Positions 56,598-64,000 of a stretch of 64,000 bases of DNA are shown in pieces; the stretch's first letter is position 1, and every line of letters begins with the position of its first letter. This DNA is from Akkermansiaceae bacterium (GTDB lineage Bacteria > Verrucomicrobiota > Verrucomicrobiia > Verrucomicrobiales > Akkermansiaceae), in the NCBI GenBank assembly GCA_017798145.1, contig CP059069.1, positions 3,581,226 through 3,645,225 of the forward strand, read 5' to 3'. Made by a program: the position numbers and the translations under genes. Below the pieces are notes generated by a model, which did no database searches, had not been told where the DNA came from, and saw nothing but the letters and a program-made list of their open reading frames with translations.

Positions 56598-57062
56598 ATG
56601 AAATCATTCTTCTTCGATTGCGGCACCCGCGATGCCACCGCGTCCCTCGGTTTGCTGGCCCTGCGGATTGGCATCGGGCTGATGATGTTCCTCGGGCATG
56701 GCCTCGGGAAGATTGAGAATTTTGTGGACAAGAAGGACGGCTTCCCGGTTCCGGATTTCTTTCCGCTCAAATACATGTCCCCGCCCGTCAGCCTGATGGC
56801 GACCATAGGCGCGGAGGTTGTGTGCTCCGTGCTCATCATCTTCGGTTTCGCGACCCGTCCGGCCGCCTTCGTTTTCGCATTCACCATGACCGTGGCGGCC
56901 TTCCACATCCACGGCGGCGGCCCATGGTTCCTTGGCCAAGGGGAGGGCCCCAAGGAACCCGCCTTGCTCTATCTGATCCCCGCCGTCGCCATCCTCCTTT
57001 CCGGCGCGGGCAGATATTCCTTCGATGCCGCCATCCTCAAGGAGCGCCGCCGCAAATGGTGA
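56598..57062 (+). CDS. DoxX family membrane protein
   Basis: A 154-aa protein with four membrane helices: LGLLALRIGIGLMMFLGHGL, VSLMATIGAEVVCSVLIIFG, AAFVFAFTMTVAAFHIHG and LLYLIPAVAILLSGAGRYS. GHGLGK and GF-A-T-R-P-A motifs are typical of DoxX-like proteins, linked to redox or quinone functions. It is co-transcribed with the KH-R3H gene upstream. Confidence 0.87.
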   Translation: MKSFFFDCGTRDATASLGLLALRIGIGLMMFLGHGLGKIENFVDKKDGFPVPDFFPLKYMSPPVSLMATIGAEVVCSVLIIFGFATRPAAFVFAFTMTVAAFHIHGGGPWFLGQGEGPKEPALLYLIPAVAILLSGAGRYSFDAAILKERRRKW

Positions 57063-57450
57063 GTCGCCTTCCCTTGATCTGGGACCTAACCTTGAAAGTG
57101 GAATTTTGGAAACGCACCGACTCGTCCTGCCCGGAGACCTGAACCAATACGGTTCCCTCTTCGGCGGGCGGCTGCTCTCGTGGGTCGATGAGGCGGCTTG
57201 GATCGCAGCCTCCGCGGAGTTTCCGCACTGCCAGTTCGTGACCATCGCCATGGACAAGGTCGAGTTCCGCCACGGCGTTGGCGATGGTACGATCCTGTGC
57301 ATCGCCTGCGAGATGACGCGCAAGGGGACCACTTCCGTCACCTATCGGGTGCGCGTGACCGATGTCAGGAACGCCCCGGACATCCCCGTTTTCCAGACGA
57401 ACGTTTCCTTTGTTTCGGTAAATGATCGCGGTGAGAAGCGGCCGATATGA
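57025..57450 (+). CDS. Hotdog-fold acyl-CoA thioesterase (YciA-like)
   Basis: The conserved part starts near ETHRLVLPGDLNQYGSLFGG and includes LLSWVDEAAWIAASAEF and MDKVEFRHGVGDG, with the Asn-x-x-Gly-x-x-F-G-G and Asp-E motifs of acyl-CoA thioester hydrolases. It would release free fatty acid from CoA thioesters. The start is uncertain: an ATG at 57025 overlaps doxX by 38 bp and adds ~27 non-homologous residues, while a TTG at 57106 sits right at the homologous region. Confidence 0.82.
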   Translation: MPPSSRSAAANGESPSLDLGPNLESGILETHRLVLPGDLNQYGSLFGGRLLSWVDEAAWIAASAEFPHCQFVTIAMDKVEFRHGVGDGTILCIACEMTRKGTTSVTYRVRVTDVRNAPDIPVFQTNVSFVSVNDRGEKRPI

Positions 57451-57545
57451 GTGGCGATGGCCATCAATGGAATTGGGATAGGATTCTGTCATGACGCGCG
57501 ACCAACCGGCGTGCCTATCCCAAGTGTCGACCTTCTTCATCCCTG

Positions 57546-57911
57546 CTGCGGATTTACGACCATGAGCAGCTCCTGGCGCATCCGGCACTCGGTGCATCAT
57601 GGGAGGGCTTCGCGCTTGGGCAGGTAGCCAGATCCCTTGGGCTGTCGTAGGAACAGTTGTTCACTTGGAGCGTCCGGAGCGGCGCGGAGATCGATCTGGT
57701 CTTCATGTCCCAAGGGAAGCTGTTCGGCGTGGAGTTTGAAAATTCCGAGGCTCCGCGAACCACGAGATCCTTTACAATGGCTTTTGAGGAGCTGGGTCTG
57801 GGGGCGGCGGCGATCGTTCACCCCGGATCAAAAACCTACGAGCTTGCGGACAAGCGCTGGGCTGTTTCGATACATGACTTGGAAAAGCTCAAAGGTCTGT
57901 TTTTCGGGTAG
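57546..57911 (+). pseudogene. Relic of a DUF4143-type AAA ATPase (C-terminal part)
   Basis: One frame reads LRIYDHEQLLAHPALGASWE then GFALGQVARSLGLS, a TAG stop, and EQLFTWSVRSGAEIDLVF, then LFGVEFENSEAPRTTRS to the stop at 57911. This is the C-terminal domain of DUF4143 ATPases (HPxLGASWEGF, then GxEIDLVF and E-x-K-like motifs), with an in-frame stop and no ATPase domain. The last 84 codons keep an ATG at 57657 but are unlikely to act alone. The gene is dead. Confidence 0.75.
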
Positions 57912-58030
57912 ATCACCTTGGGGAAGCATGGAAGGGGTTGACGGTGAATTGGCGGGAAGGCACGTTCCCTTGGGTGCATTCATGGGAATAATTTTCGGTT
58001 GTTACCGACTTGATGTATCACCATTTCCAG

Positions 58031-59629
58031 ATGATCCACACCGTAGACATCGTCCTCCCGCTTGGCGTTTCCGAAGATACGGAGGCGCGGAGGGGGGCTG
58101 TGGCGAAGATGCTGGGGGTGGAGCCGGGGCGCGTGAAAGGCCTGCGGCTGCGAAAGCATTCCATCGATGCGCGGCAGCGGGAGGTGAAGGTCCAGCTGCG
58201 GCTGGAGGTGGCGGTGGACGAGGATCTGCCGGAGGAACCCAGGCCGGCCTGGACGGCTCCGGCGCTGGCGGGAAATGCGAGGCGGGTGCTGATCGTCGGC
58301 TCCGGGCCCGCGGGGCTATTCGCGGCGCTCAAATGCCTGGAGCTGGGCGCGAAGCCCATCGTCCTCGAGAGGGGCAAGGATGCCTCGGCGCGGCGCTTCG
58401 ATCTGGCCCCCATCCTGCGGGAGGGACGGGTGATTGCGGAATCGAACTACTGTTTCGGCGAAGGCGGGGCCGGGACGTTCTCTGACGGAAAGCTCTATAC
58501 CCGCGCCAAGAAACGCGGCCCGGTGGCGGACGTTTACAGGGTGCTGGTGGCTCACGGTGCGCCGGAAAAAATCCTGACAGATGCGCATCCGCACATCGGT
58601 TCGAACCTTTTGCCAAACGTGGTCAAGGCGATGCGGCAGTCGGTCATCCACCACGGCGGTGAGGTGCATTTCCAGGCACGGGTGAGCGATTTCCTGATTT
58701 CCGCTGGGAGAATCCGGGGCGCGATCACGGCGGACGGGCGGGAGTTTTTGGCGGATGCCGTGATCCTCGCGACTGGCCACTCGGCGCGGGATGTCTATCG
58801 CCTGCTGGCGGAAAAGGGTGTGCTGATGGAGCACAAGCCCTTTGCCATCGGCTTCCGAATCGAGCATCCGCAGCCTTTCATCGACCGCAACCAATACCAC
58901 GTGCCCGAGGGGAAACCGCGCCCCGAGCTGCTGCCCGCCGCGCGCTACCGGCTTGCCACCAAGATCGCGGACCGGGGCGTGCATTCCTTCTGCATGTGCC
59001 CGGGGGGATGGATCGTTCCGGCGGCGACCGATGACGCCCAGGTGGTGGTCAACGGCATGTCGCTTTCCCGCCGCGATTCGCCCTTCGCAAACTCCGGGTT
59101 GGTGACGACCATCGAGCCCGTGGACATCGCGCACCTCATTCCGCAGCATGGGATCATGGCGGGGATCGCTTTCCAGGAGGCGATCGAGCGTTCGGCGAAG
59201 GCTGCGGGTGGGAATGTGGGGCTGGGACAGGTCGCGCCGGGGCAGCGCGTGGCGGATTACCTTTCCGGGAAAATTTCCGCCGATCTACCACAGACATCGT
59301 ACTTCCCCGGGGTGAACCCCGCCCCGCTCCATGAGCTTCTTCCCCAGGCGATCACCTCGCGGATGCGCAAGGGGCTGAGGCTCTTTGATCGCCAGATCAA
59401 GGGCTATGCCTCCAGCGAGGCGCTGCTGCTCGGATTCGAGACCCGCACCTCATCGCCACTGCGCATCCCCCGAGATGAAATCACCTTGCAGCATCCGGAA
59501 GTGGTTGGGCTTTTTCCCTGCGGGGAGGGGGCGGGATACGCGGGTGGGATCGTTTCTGCGGCCCTGGATGGGATGAAGTGTGCGGAGGCGGCTTGCGGGG
59601 CGCATCCGGGATTTCCCCGCCCAACATGA
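58031..59629 (+). CDS. FAD-dependent oxidoreductase, COG2509 family
   Basis: About 532 aa. A small N-terminal alpha/beta domain (~80 residues, beginning MIHTVDIVLPLGVSEDTEA) precedes the Rossmann FAD site VLIVGSGPAGLFAALKCLE and the partner segment VLERGKD. Later motifs are ESNYCFGEGGAGTFSDGKLY, FCMCPGGWIVPA and FPCGEGAGYAGGIVSAALDG. COG2509 members are uncharacterised flavoproteins. Upstream TTG/ATG codons at 58010 and 58013 are alternative starts. Its stop overlaps an in-frame ATG of the following gene. Confidence 0.9.
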   Translation: MIHTVDIVLPLGVSEDTEARRGAVAKMLGVEPGRVKGLRLRKHSIDARQREVKVQLRLEVAVDEDLPEEPRPAWTAPALAGNARRVLIVGSGPAGLFAALKCLELGAKPIVLERGKDASARRFDLAPILREGRVIAESNYCFGEGGAGTFSDGKLYTRAKKRGPVADVYRVLVAHGAPEKILTDAHPHIGSNLLPNVVKAMRQSVIHHGGEVHFQARVSDFLISAGRIRGAITADGREFLADAVILATGHSARDVYRLLAEKGVLMEHKPFAIGFRIEHPQPFIDRNQYHVPEGKPRPELLPAARYRLATKIADRGVHSFCMCPGGWIVPAATDDAQVVVNGMSLSRRDSPFANSGLVTTIEPVDIAHLIPQHGIMAGIAFQEAIERSAKAAGGNVGLGQVAPGQRVADYLSGKISADLPQTSYFPGVNPAPLHELLPQAITSRMRKGLRLFDRQIKGYASSEALLLGFETRTSSPLRIPRDEITLQHPEVVGLFPCGEGAGYAGGIVSAALDGMKCAEAACGAHPGFPRPT

Positions 59630-59670
59630 AATTTGACGGGGCGGGGGATTTCCTTCACCATGCCGGGACG

Positions 59671-60732
59671 ATGAAAGGGAAGCGCCTGTTTGTGATTGCG
59701 TGCTGCGGGCTGGGCCTGATGGCATTTTCACAGTTGCTGATCGCCGGGATGGCGCTGGCGGTGCGGATTGAGAAAGGGCGGGAAATCAGGATCGTGGAGC
59801 GGCAGGTGGAGAAGCTCGTGCCGATCCGGATCAGCGTGCCGGTGGCTGGAGGTGAGGCGATTGCTCCCAAAGCGGAGGTCACACTTGTCCCGGAGCTGCC
59901 ACCGGTGCCGGAGCCACAGGACCTGGAGATGCCGGCCATCGCCGATCCCCGGGCGGAGCTGCTGGTGCAGGATGGCAGGAAGGCGCGGATCGCGGGCGAC
60001 ATGGGGATGGCGATCGTGAAACTCGAGGAGGCGCTGAAGCAATCGCCGCAGGATCCCACGGTGCTCTACGAGATGGGCATGGTGCATGAGATGATGGGTG
60101 TCTACGGGGCGGCGGCGGATTACTATGAAAGGGTTTTCAATCTCGGGGTGACCGGCGCGGGCGAGCTTTACGAGGCGGCTGCCGCGAAACTGCGGGATGG
60201 CTTCGAGCAGCCGACGGACATGCTCGGCAAGGTCGCGCTGGGCAGGGTGAGGATTTTCAACGATGCCAAGGCGCAGGGCGGGCAGCGGGTGGTGCTGAGC
60301 GTGCCGGTGCAAAAGGCTCCAGGCGAGGAACTGGATGCCCAGGAAATCGAGGTTGCGGTCACCTTTTTCAACAAGACGGACAAGGGACAGATCGTGCAGT
60401 TGGAGGATGAATCCTGGGCGGAGCCTTCATGGGTATCGCTGCCCTTCGACTGGGCGGGCGGTGAGGAGACGCTGCGCATGAATTACCGGATCCCAGAGCG
60501 GGATGCGCAGACGGCGCATCTTTTCGGAGAGCTCAGCTACTATGGGCAGGTGGTCACCCTGACCTACAGGGGCGAGGTGCTCGATGTGCAGGCCTGGCCG
60601 CGCGACCTGGCCGCGCGGATCGGCCAGACAGCGCCGGCGGGCGGGGATTTTCCGGAATTCCTTAGCGAGGATATCCTGCCTCCGGGCTTCGATCCGGATA
60701 TTCCGCTTCTCAATCCGCTTCCCAACGAGTGA
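59671..60732 (+). CDS. Membrane-anchored TPR-like protein
   Basis: The start MKGKRLFVIACCGLGLMAFS directly precedes a membrane helix; an in-frame ATG at 59626 overlaps the previous stop and is the alternative. After a Pro/Glu linker come about two TPR-like units (ADPRAELLVQDGRKARIAGD; PTVLYEMGMVHEMMGVYGAA) and a beta-rich C-terminal half (GQRVVLSVPVQKAPG). It overlaps the pseudokinase-FGE gene by four bases, suggesting that the two proteins work together at the membrane. Confidence 0.78.
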   Translation: MKGKRLFVIACCGLGLMAFSQLLIAGMALAVRIEKGREIRIVERQVEKLVPIRISVPVAGGEAIAPKAEVTLVPELPPVPEPQDLEMPAIADPRAELLVQDGRKARIAGDMGMAIVKLEEALKQSPQDPTVLYEMGMVHEMMGVYGAAADYYERVFNLGVTGAGELYEAAAAKLRDGFEQPTDMLGKVALGRVRIFNDAKAQGGQRVVLSVPVQKAPGEELDAQEIEVAVTFFNKTDKGQIVQLEDESWAEPSWVSLPFDWAGGEETLRMNYRIPERDAQTAHLFGELSYYGQVVTLTYRGEVLDVQAWPRDLAARIGQTAPAGGDFPEFLSEDILPPGFDPDIPLLNPLPNE

Positions 60733-62234
60733 AATCTGCGGCCACATCGGCAAGTATGGATAGCGTGAGCGAAGAGAACCACAGATTCGGCGATTACATC
60801 CCGAAGGAATGCCTTTCGGAAACCAGGACGACAAGATCCTGGCTGGCCGAGCAGGCATCGGTCGGGCGCATGGTGCTCATCGAGGAGCTGAAGGAGGAGG
60901 CTGCTGGCGAGATCGAGGCCTTCCTCGCGGATGTGCGCGCGATGGCCGCCGTGGAGCACCCGCTGGTGGGATCGATCTATGAGGCATGTGCCGAAAACGG
61001 GAGCTGCCACTACGCGCATGAGCTGCTGCCGGGCGATACCCTCGCGCGCCGTGCGGCGCAGGGGGATAGGATCAAGCCGCAGCTTTTCGTGCATATCCTC
61101 AAGAGGTGCGCCGAGGCGAACATCTACCACGAGACGCATGGCAACGCGACATCGCCGCTCGGGCTGGATGCGATCCACGTGGACAAGCAAGGGGTGATCC
61201 GCATGAAGAACCTGGTGGTGGCCGGCGAGCGCCCGCCTGAGGATTCGCCCCGGGATGTGGTGGCGATGGGCATTGAGATGGAGCCGCTGCTCGACCGGGA
61301 TCAGCCGGGTGCCACGCGTTGCCTGACTTTGCTGGCTTGGATGCGCGGGCAGGATGTGCCCAAGCCGCTGCGCTGGGCGCAGGTGCGCGGTTATTGCGAG
61401 CAGATCGAGCAACAGCTCACCACACCGTCGGATGTCGTCGCCCCGCCGACTGCGGCGATGCGCCCGGAGAAAAAGAACGGGTTTGTGTGGGTGGTTGGCA
61501 TCCTGCTGCTTGCGGTGATCGCAGCCGTCCTGCTCTTGCCGAAGAAGCCGAAGCGGGTGGCCGCAGAGGCTCCAAAGCCGGATTTCGTATCCGTCGAGCG
61601 CGGCAGGCACACCACGCCGGATGGCATGAATGTGCGGGTGCAGGATTTCAGGATCTCCGCATATGAGGTGACGATAGGCGAGTATGCGGCTTTCCTTGAG
61701 ACCCTTGGCGTCCTCGGGGATGAGAAGGCCTTCGACCACCCGGAACAGCCTGCGGGCAAGGCGGGCCACCTGCCGGATGACTGGGCTGCGCTATACCAGG
61801 CGGCCAAGGCGGCGGGAGAATGGAACGGGCGGGAAATCGACATCCACACGCCAGTCGTGGGGGTCGATTGGTGGGATGCCTACGCCTATGCGAAATCGAA
61901 GCGCGCCTATCTTCCCACCCAGGAAATGTGGCTCGGAGCGCTCATGTCAGGCGCAGCGGTCCCTTCCAAAATCCCTGTCAGCGATCTCGTGCCGGTGAAC
62001 GCGGAGACGGCGGATCGCACCACCAACGGTCTCCTGGGTATGGCGGGTTCCGTTTCCGAATGGACATCCGAGCCGCGACAGAATCCTGCCAATCCGCTGG
62101 GCGAGCCGCTGTGGCCGATCCTCGGAGGATCCTATCTGAAGCCTGGCAAAGGTGCGCTTGAGCGTGTCTTCGAGGCGGACAGGATGCTGCGCAGGCCGGA
62201 TCTTGGCTTCCGCATCTGCAAGGACGCGGAGTGA
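60729..62234 (+). CDS. Pseudokinase-TM-FGE-sulfatase fusion
   Basis: The ~240-residue N-terminal domain follows the Ser/Thr kinase layout (FGDYIPKECLSETRTTRSWL; HYAHELLPGDTLARRA; LFVHILKRCAEANIYHETHG; VIRMKNLVVAGE) but lacks the HRD Asp and DFG motifs, so it is probably a pseudokinase. A membrane helix follows (FVWVVGILLLAVIAAVLLL, about residues 254-272), then an SUMF1/FGE-type C-lectin fold (ISAYEVTIGEYAAFLETLG; DAYAYAKSKRAYLPTQEMW; GMAGSVSEWTSEP; ILGGSYLKPG; DLGFRICKD). The catalytic Cys pair of true FGE enzymes is not seen. Likely a sensor or binding protein. Confidence 0.82.
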   Translation: MKSAATSASMDSVSEENHRFGDYIPKECLSETRTTRSWLAEQASVGRMVLIEELKEEAAGEIEAFLADVRAMAAVEHPLVGSIYEACAENGSCHYAHELLPGDTLARRAAQGDRIKPQLFVHILKRCAEANIYHETHGNATSPLGLDAIHVDKQGVIRMKNLVVAGERPPEDSPRDVVAMGIEMEPLLDRDQPGATRCLTLLAWMRGQDVPKPLRWAQVRGYCEQIEQQLTTPSDVVAPPTAAMRPEKKNGFVWVVGILLLAVIAAVLLLPKKPKRVAAEAPKPDFVSVERGRHTTPDGMNVRVQDFRISAYEVTIGEYAAFLETLGVLGDEKAFDHPEQPAGKAGHLPDDWAALYQAAKAAGEWNGREIDIHTPVVGVDWWDAYAYAKSKRAYLPTQEMWLGALMSGAAVPSKIPVSDLVPVNAETADRTTNGLLGMAGSVSEWTSEPRQNPANPLGEPLWPILGGSYLKPGKGALERVFEADRMLRRPDLGFRICKDAE

Positions 62235-62236
62235 AT

Positions 62237-64000
62237 TCACCCGCGCACCAGGAAGCCTTCAGCGTCCAGTCCGGAGTCTTCCGGAAGTGGGATGGCACCG
62301 GGCATGATGCAGCCGTCCACGATGTGCCAGCCGGGCAGGATCTTGCCCCACGAGCCGGGCTTGTGGCCGGGCTGGAAGGCGCTCGTCCGCATCGGCATGG
62401 GCGGGTGGGGCATGGACATCGCGATGACATCGCCACCAAGCGCGAGGCCGGGCAGGTGGGTCAGGTTTTCCCGTTCGCTGGGTTGCAGCGCATGGGCTCC
62501 GAAATCGTGGAAAACAACCGCATCCCCTAACAGATCTGTCCCGGAGATCTGCGTGCGCAGCGATTCCCCGCCGATCCAGCGCCCCCCCACGAGCGGCTCG
62601 AAGCGGTCGTGCCTGACCAGCCTCCCCTTGGTGAGATTCGCGAATTCATCGAGCGATGCGAGTAGGGCGGGCTCGAGTTCGCCCGCGAGGACATGAATGC
62701 TTGCGCCGCGCGGGATCGCGGCGAACTGTGCCATGCGGTGGGCGTTGCGCCGCGCGGGCGATGCCCCGTGCGGGAATCCCAGGGCTGTTGCCGCCGTCGA
62801 GGTTTTCATCAGCGCCGCCTGCAGATCCGCACAGGTCGGCTTGGCCGGTTCGATCTCCTCGCCGACGGCGATCGCCAGGCCGTAGGTCATGCCATATGGG
62901 ATTTTTCGGAAAAAACGACCGCGCTCGAAGGAGAAAATGGATCCCCAGGAGCCATCGACCCATACCGGAATGATGGGTGCCTTGGCCTTTCTCGCAATGA
63001 GCTCGAAGCCCCGCTCGATCCCGCACAACCCGCCTGTCCGGGTGAGCTGGCCCTCTGGAAAAAGGACGACGAGGTGACCCTCCTCCAGCGCGGCGATGGT
63101 TTTCCGCACGGCCTCCAGCGGCTGGTCGCGGCGTATCGGCACGCCGCCGAAGAGCCGCATCGCGAATCGGATCACCCGGTGCGACATGAAGGCCTCATCC
63201 ATCACGAAGCGCAGGGGCCGCTCGCTGGCGGCGGAGAGGAAAAAGGCGTCCGCGTAGGTGACGTGGTTGGGCAGCAGCAGGGCGCCGCCGACCTTCGGGA
63301 TGCGCCCGGTGCCGGTGAGGCGGATGCGGTAGATCGATTTCACCATGCCGATGCACACCAGGCGTATGAAATCCGCTGGCAGGATGCGAAGGACATACCA
63401 TGTCATCAGACCGCAGGAGAGGCCGATGACGGTCATCTGCATGCGGAAGCCGGCAAGCTCCGACATCCCTAGTAGATCCGCAAGCGCGATCATCCCTCCG
63501 ATCGCGGCGACGGCGAGTATGCCCGCAAAACAGTCCTGGAGGTTCACGGCGGACTGGAGCTCGCCGCGCTTGTCCGCCGGGTAGCGGTCCTGCATCCATG
63601 CATTGAGGGGGGCGAGGAAGAGTGCGGCGGAAAAGGCAAGCAGCCCGAGGCAGGCCAGGAATGGCCATCCGCCCGCAGGCAGGAAGGCCAGCACCAGTGC
63701 GCAGCCTGTCATCATCAGGCCGGCCAGCGGCACCCAGCCAAGCTCGATGCGTTTCCGCAGCAGCCATGATGCGAATCCGAAGCCGATGGCCATGCCCAGA
63801 GAGGCGGCTGCCATGAACACCGAGGAGAGCGTGCCGAAACCCTCGCCGCCATGCGTCAGGGATTTCGCCACTTTCACCGACCAGAGATTGATGAATGCCG
63901 CGAAACCCCAGAAATACGCCACCCCCAAGGAGGCGCGGCGCAGCCCCGGCTCTTTCCAAAGCTCACCCAGATCCTTGAAATGGCTGAACAGCAGCTTCGC
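62237..64000 (-). CDS. MFS transporter-PlsC acyltransferase fusion (N-terminus beyond window)
   Basis: The reverse frame is open through the right edge. The first part holds MFS-type helices (FMAAASLGMAIGFGFASWLL; FLACLGLLAFSAALFLAPLN). The second is a 1-acylglycerol-3-phosphate acyltransferase with NHVTYAD (H-x4-D), VPIRRDQPL and VLFPEGQLTRTG. A ~220-residue C-terminal part ends near KPGSWGKILPGWHIVDG, which recalls the late motifs of adenylate-forming ligases, as in Aas proteins (MFS-PlsC-acyl-ACP synthetase), but much shortened. Role: lysophospholipid flipping and reacylation, by analogy. Confidence 0.85.
   Translation of the reverse strand, partial: AKLLFSHFKDLGELWKEPGLRRASLGVAYFWGFAAFINLWSVKVAKSLTHGGEGFGTLSSVFMAAASLGMAIGFGFASWLLRKRIELGWVPLAGLMMTGCALVLAFLPAGGWPFLACLGLLAFSAALFLAPLNAWMQDRYPADKRGELQSAVNLQDCFAGILAVAAIGGMIALADLLGMSELAGFRMQMTVIGLSCGLMTWYVLRILPADFIRLVCIGMVKSIYRIRLTGTGRIPKVGGALLLPNHVTYADAFFLSAASERPLRFVMDEAFMSHRVIRFAMRLFGGVPIRRDQPLEAVRKTIAALEEGHLVVLFPEGQLTRTGGLCGIERGFELIARKAKAPIIPVWVDGSWGSIFSFERGRFFRKIPYGMTYGLAIAVGEEIEPAKPTCADLQAALMKTSTAATALGFPHGASPARRNAHRMAQFAAIPRGASIHVLAGELEPALLASLDEFANLTKGRLVRHDRFEPLVGGRWIGGESLRTQISGTDLLGDAVVFHDFGAHALQPSERENLTHLPGLALGGDVIAMSMPHPPMPMRTSAFQPGHKPGSWGKILPGWHIVDGCIMPGAIPLPEDSGLDAEGFLVRG

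Overview
The window looks like chromosomal DNA of a verrucomicrobial bacterium (Verrucomicrobiota, probably near the Verrucomicrobiaceae). The DNA is GC-rich, with few clear Shine-Dalgarno sites. It carries a secreted sulfatase, a lysine-rich histone-H1-like/DksA fusion, a large MoxR-DUF58-vWA operon ending in a prenyltransferase-fold protein, PKD-type secreted proteins and WLESLP-type repeat proteins. The taxonomic call is inference; no rRNA or tRNA gene was seen.

Region 1 (1-10.4 kb) is mostly housekeeping: a Ski2-like helicase (cut by the left edge), a decayed VapBC locus, an eIF1/SUI1-like factor, a repeat protein, a lipoprotein, pheA and scpB (overlapping), the H1-DksA protein, rpmG-rpsR with a strong terminator, folE2 and a sulfatase. 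Region 2 (10.6-22.8 kb) is one tightly overlapped operon: MoxR ATPase, DUF58, BatA-like vWA, second vWA, a 1474-aa membrane protein and a prenyltransferase-fold protein. Region 3 (22.8-36.2 kb) has a LysR regulator divergent from a methyltransferase/FAD-oxidase pair, a large secreted protein, a transglutaminase-like protein, a frameshifted thioredoxin-like/TPR gene and a coiled-coil membrane protein.

Region 4 (36.3-50.3 kb) is the accessory part. A 54-repeat CRISPR array with invariant 36-nt repeats is followed by an intergenic anti-repeat (tracrRNA candidate), cas2, a cas4-cas1 fusion and a 1378-aa Cas12b-like effector. This is a type V-B layout. A VapBC-like toxin-antitoxin pair sits in the opposite orientation between cas4-cas1 and cas12b. 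Upstream of cas12b are possible relics of a Cas3 HD N-terminus, two small orphan proteins and a vWA protein. A WYL regulator of the BrxR/CapW type is transcribed divergently. Cas4-Cas1/Cas2 would add spacers, and Cas12b with crRNA and tracrRNA would cut invading DNA. The regulator and TA pair may govern or stabilise the locus (inference).

Region 5 (50.3-64 kb) returns to core functions: a CNNM/HlyC-type protein, an N-acetylmuramoyl-L-alanine amidase, a DUF2868/DUF3482 GTPase pair, DUF3147, a KH-R3H RNA-binding protein, DoxX, a hotdog thioesterase, a relic of a DUF4143 ATPase, a COG2509 flavoprotein, a TPR protein, a pseudokinase-FGE fusion and an MFS-acyltransferase fusion cut by the right edge.
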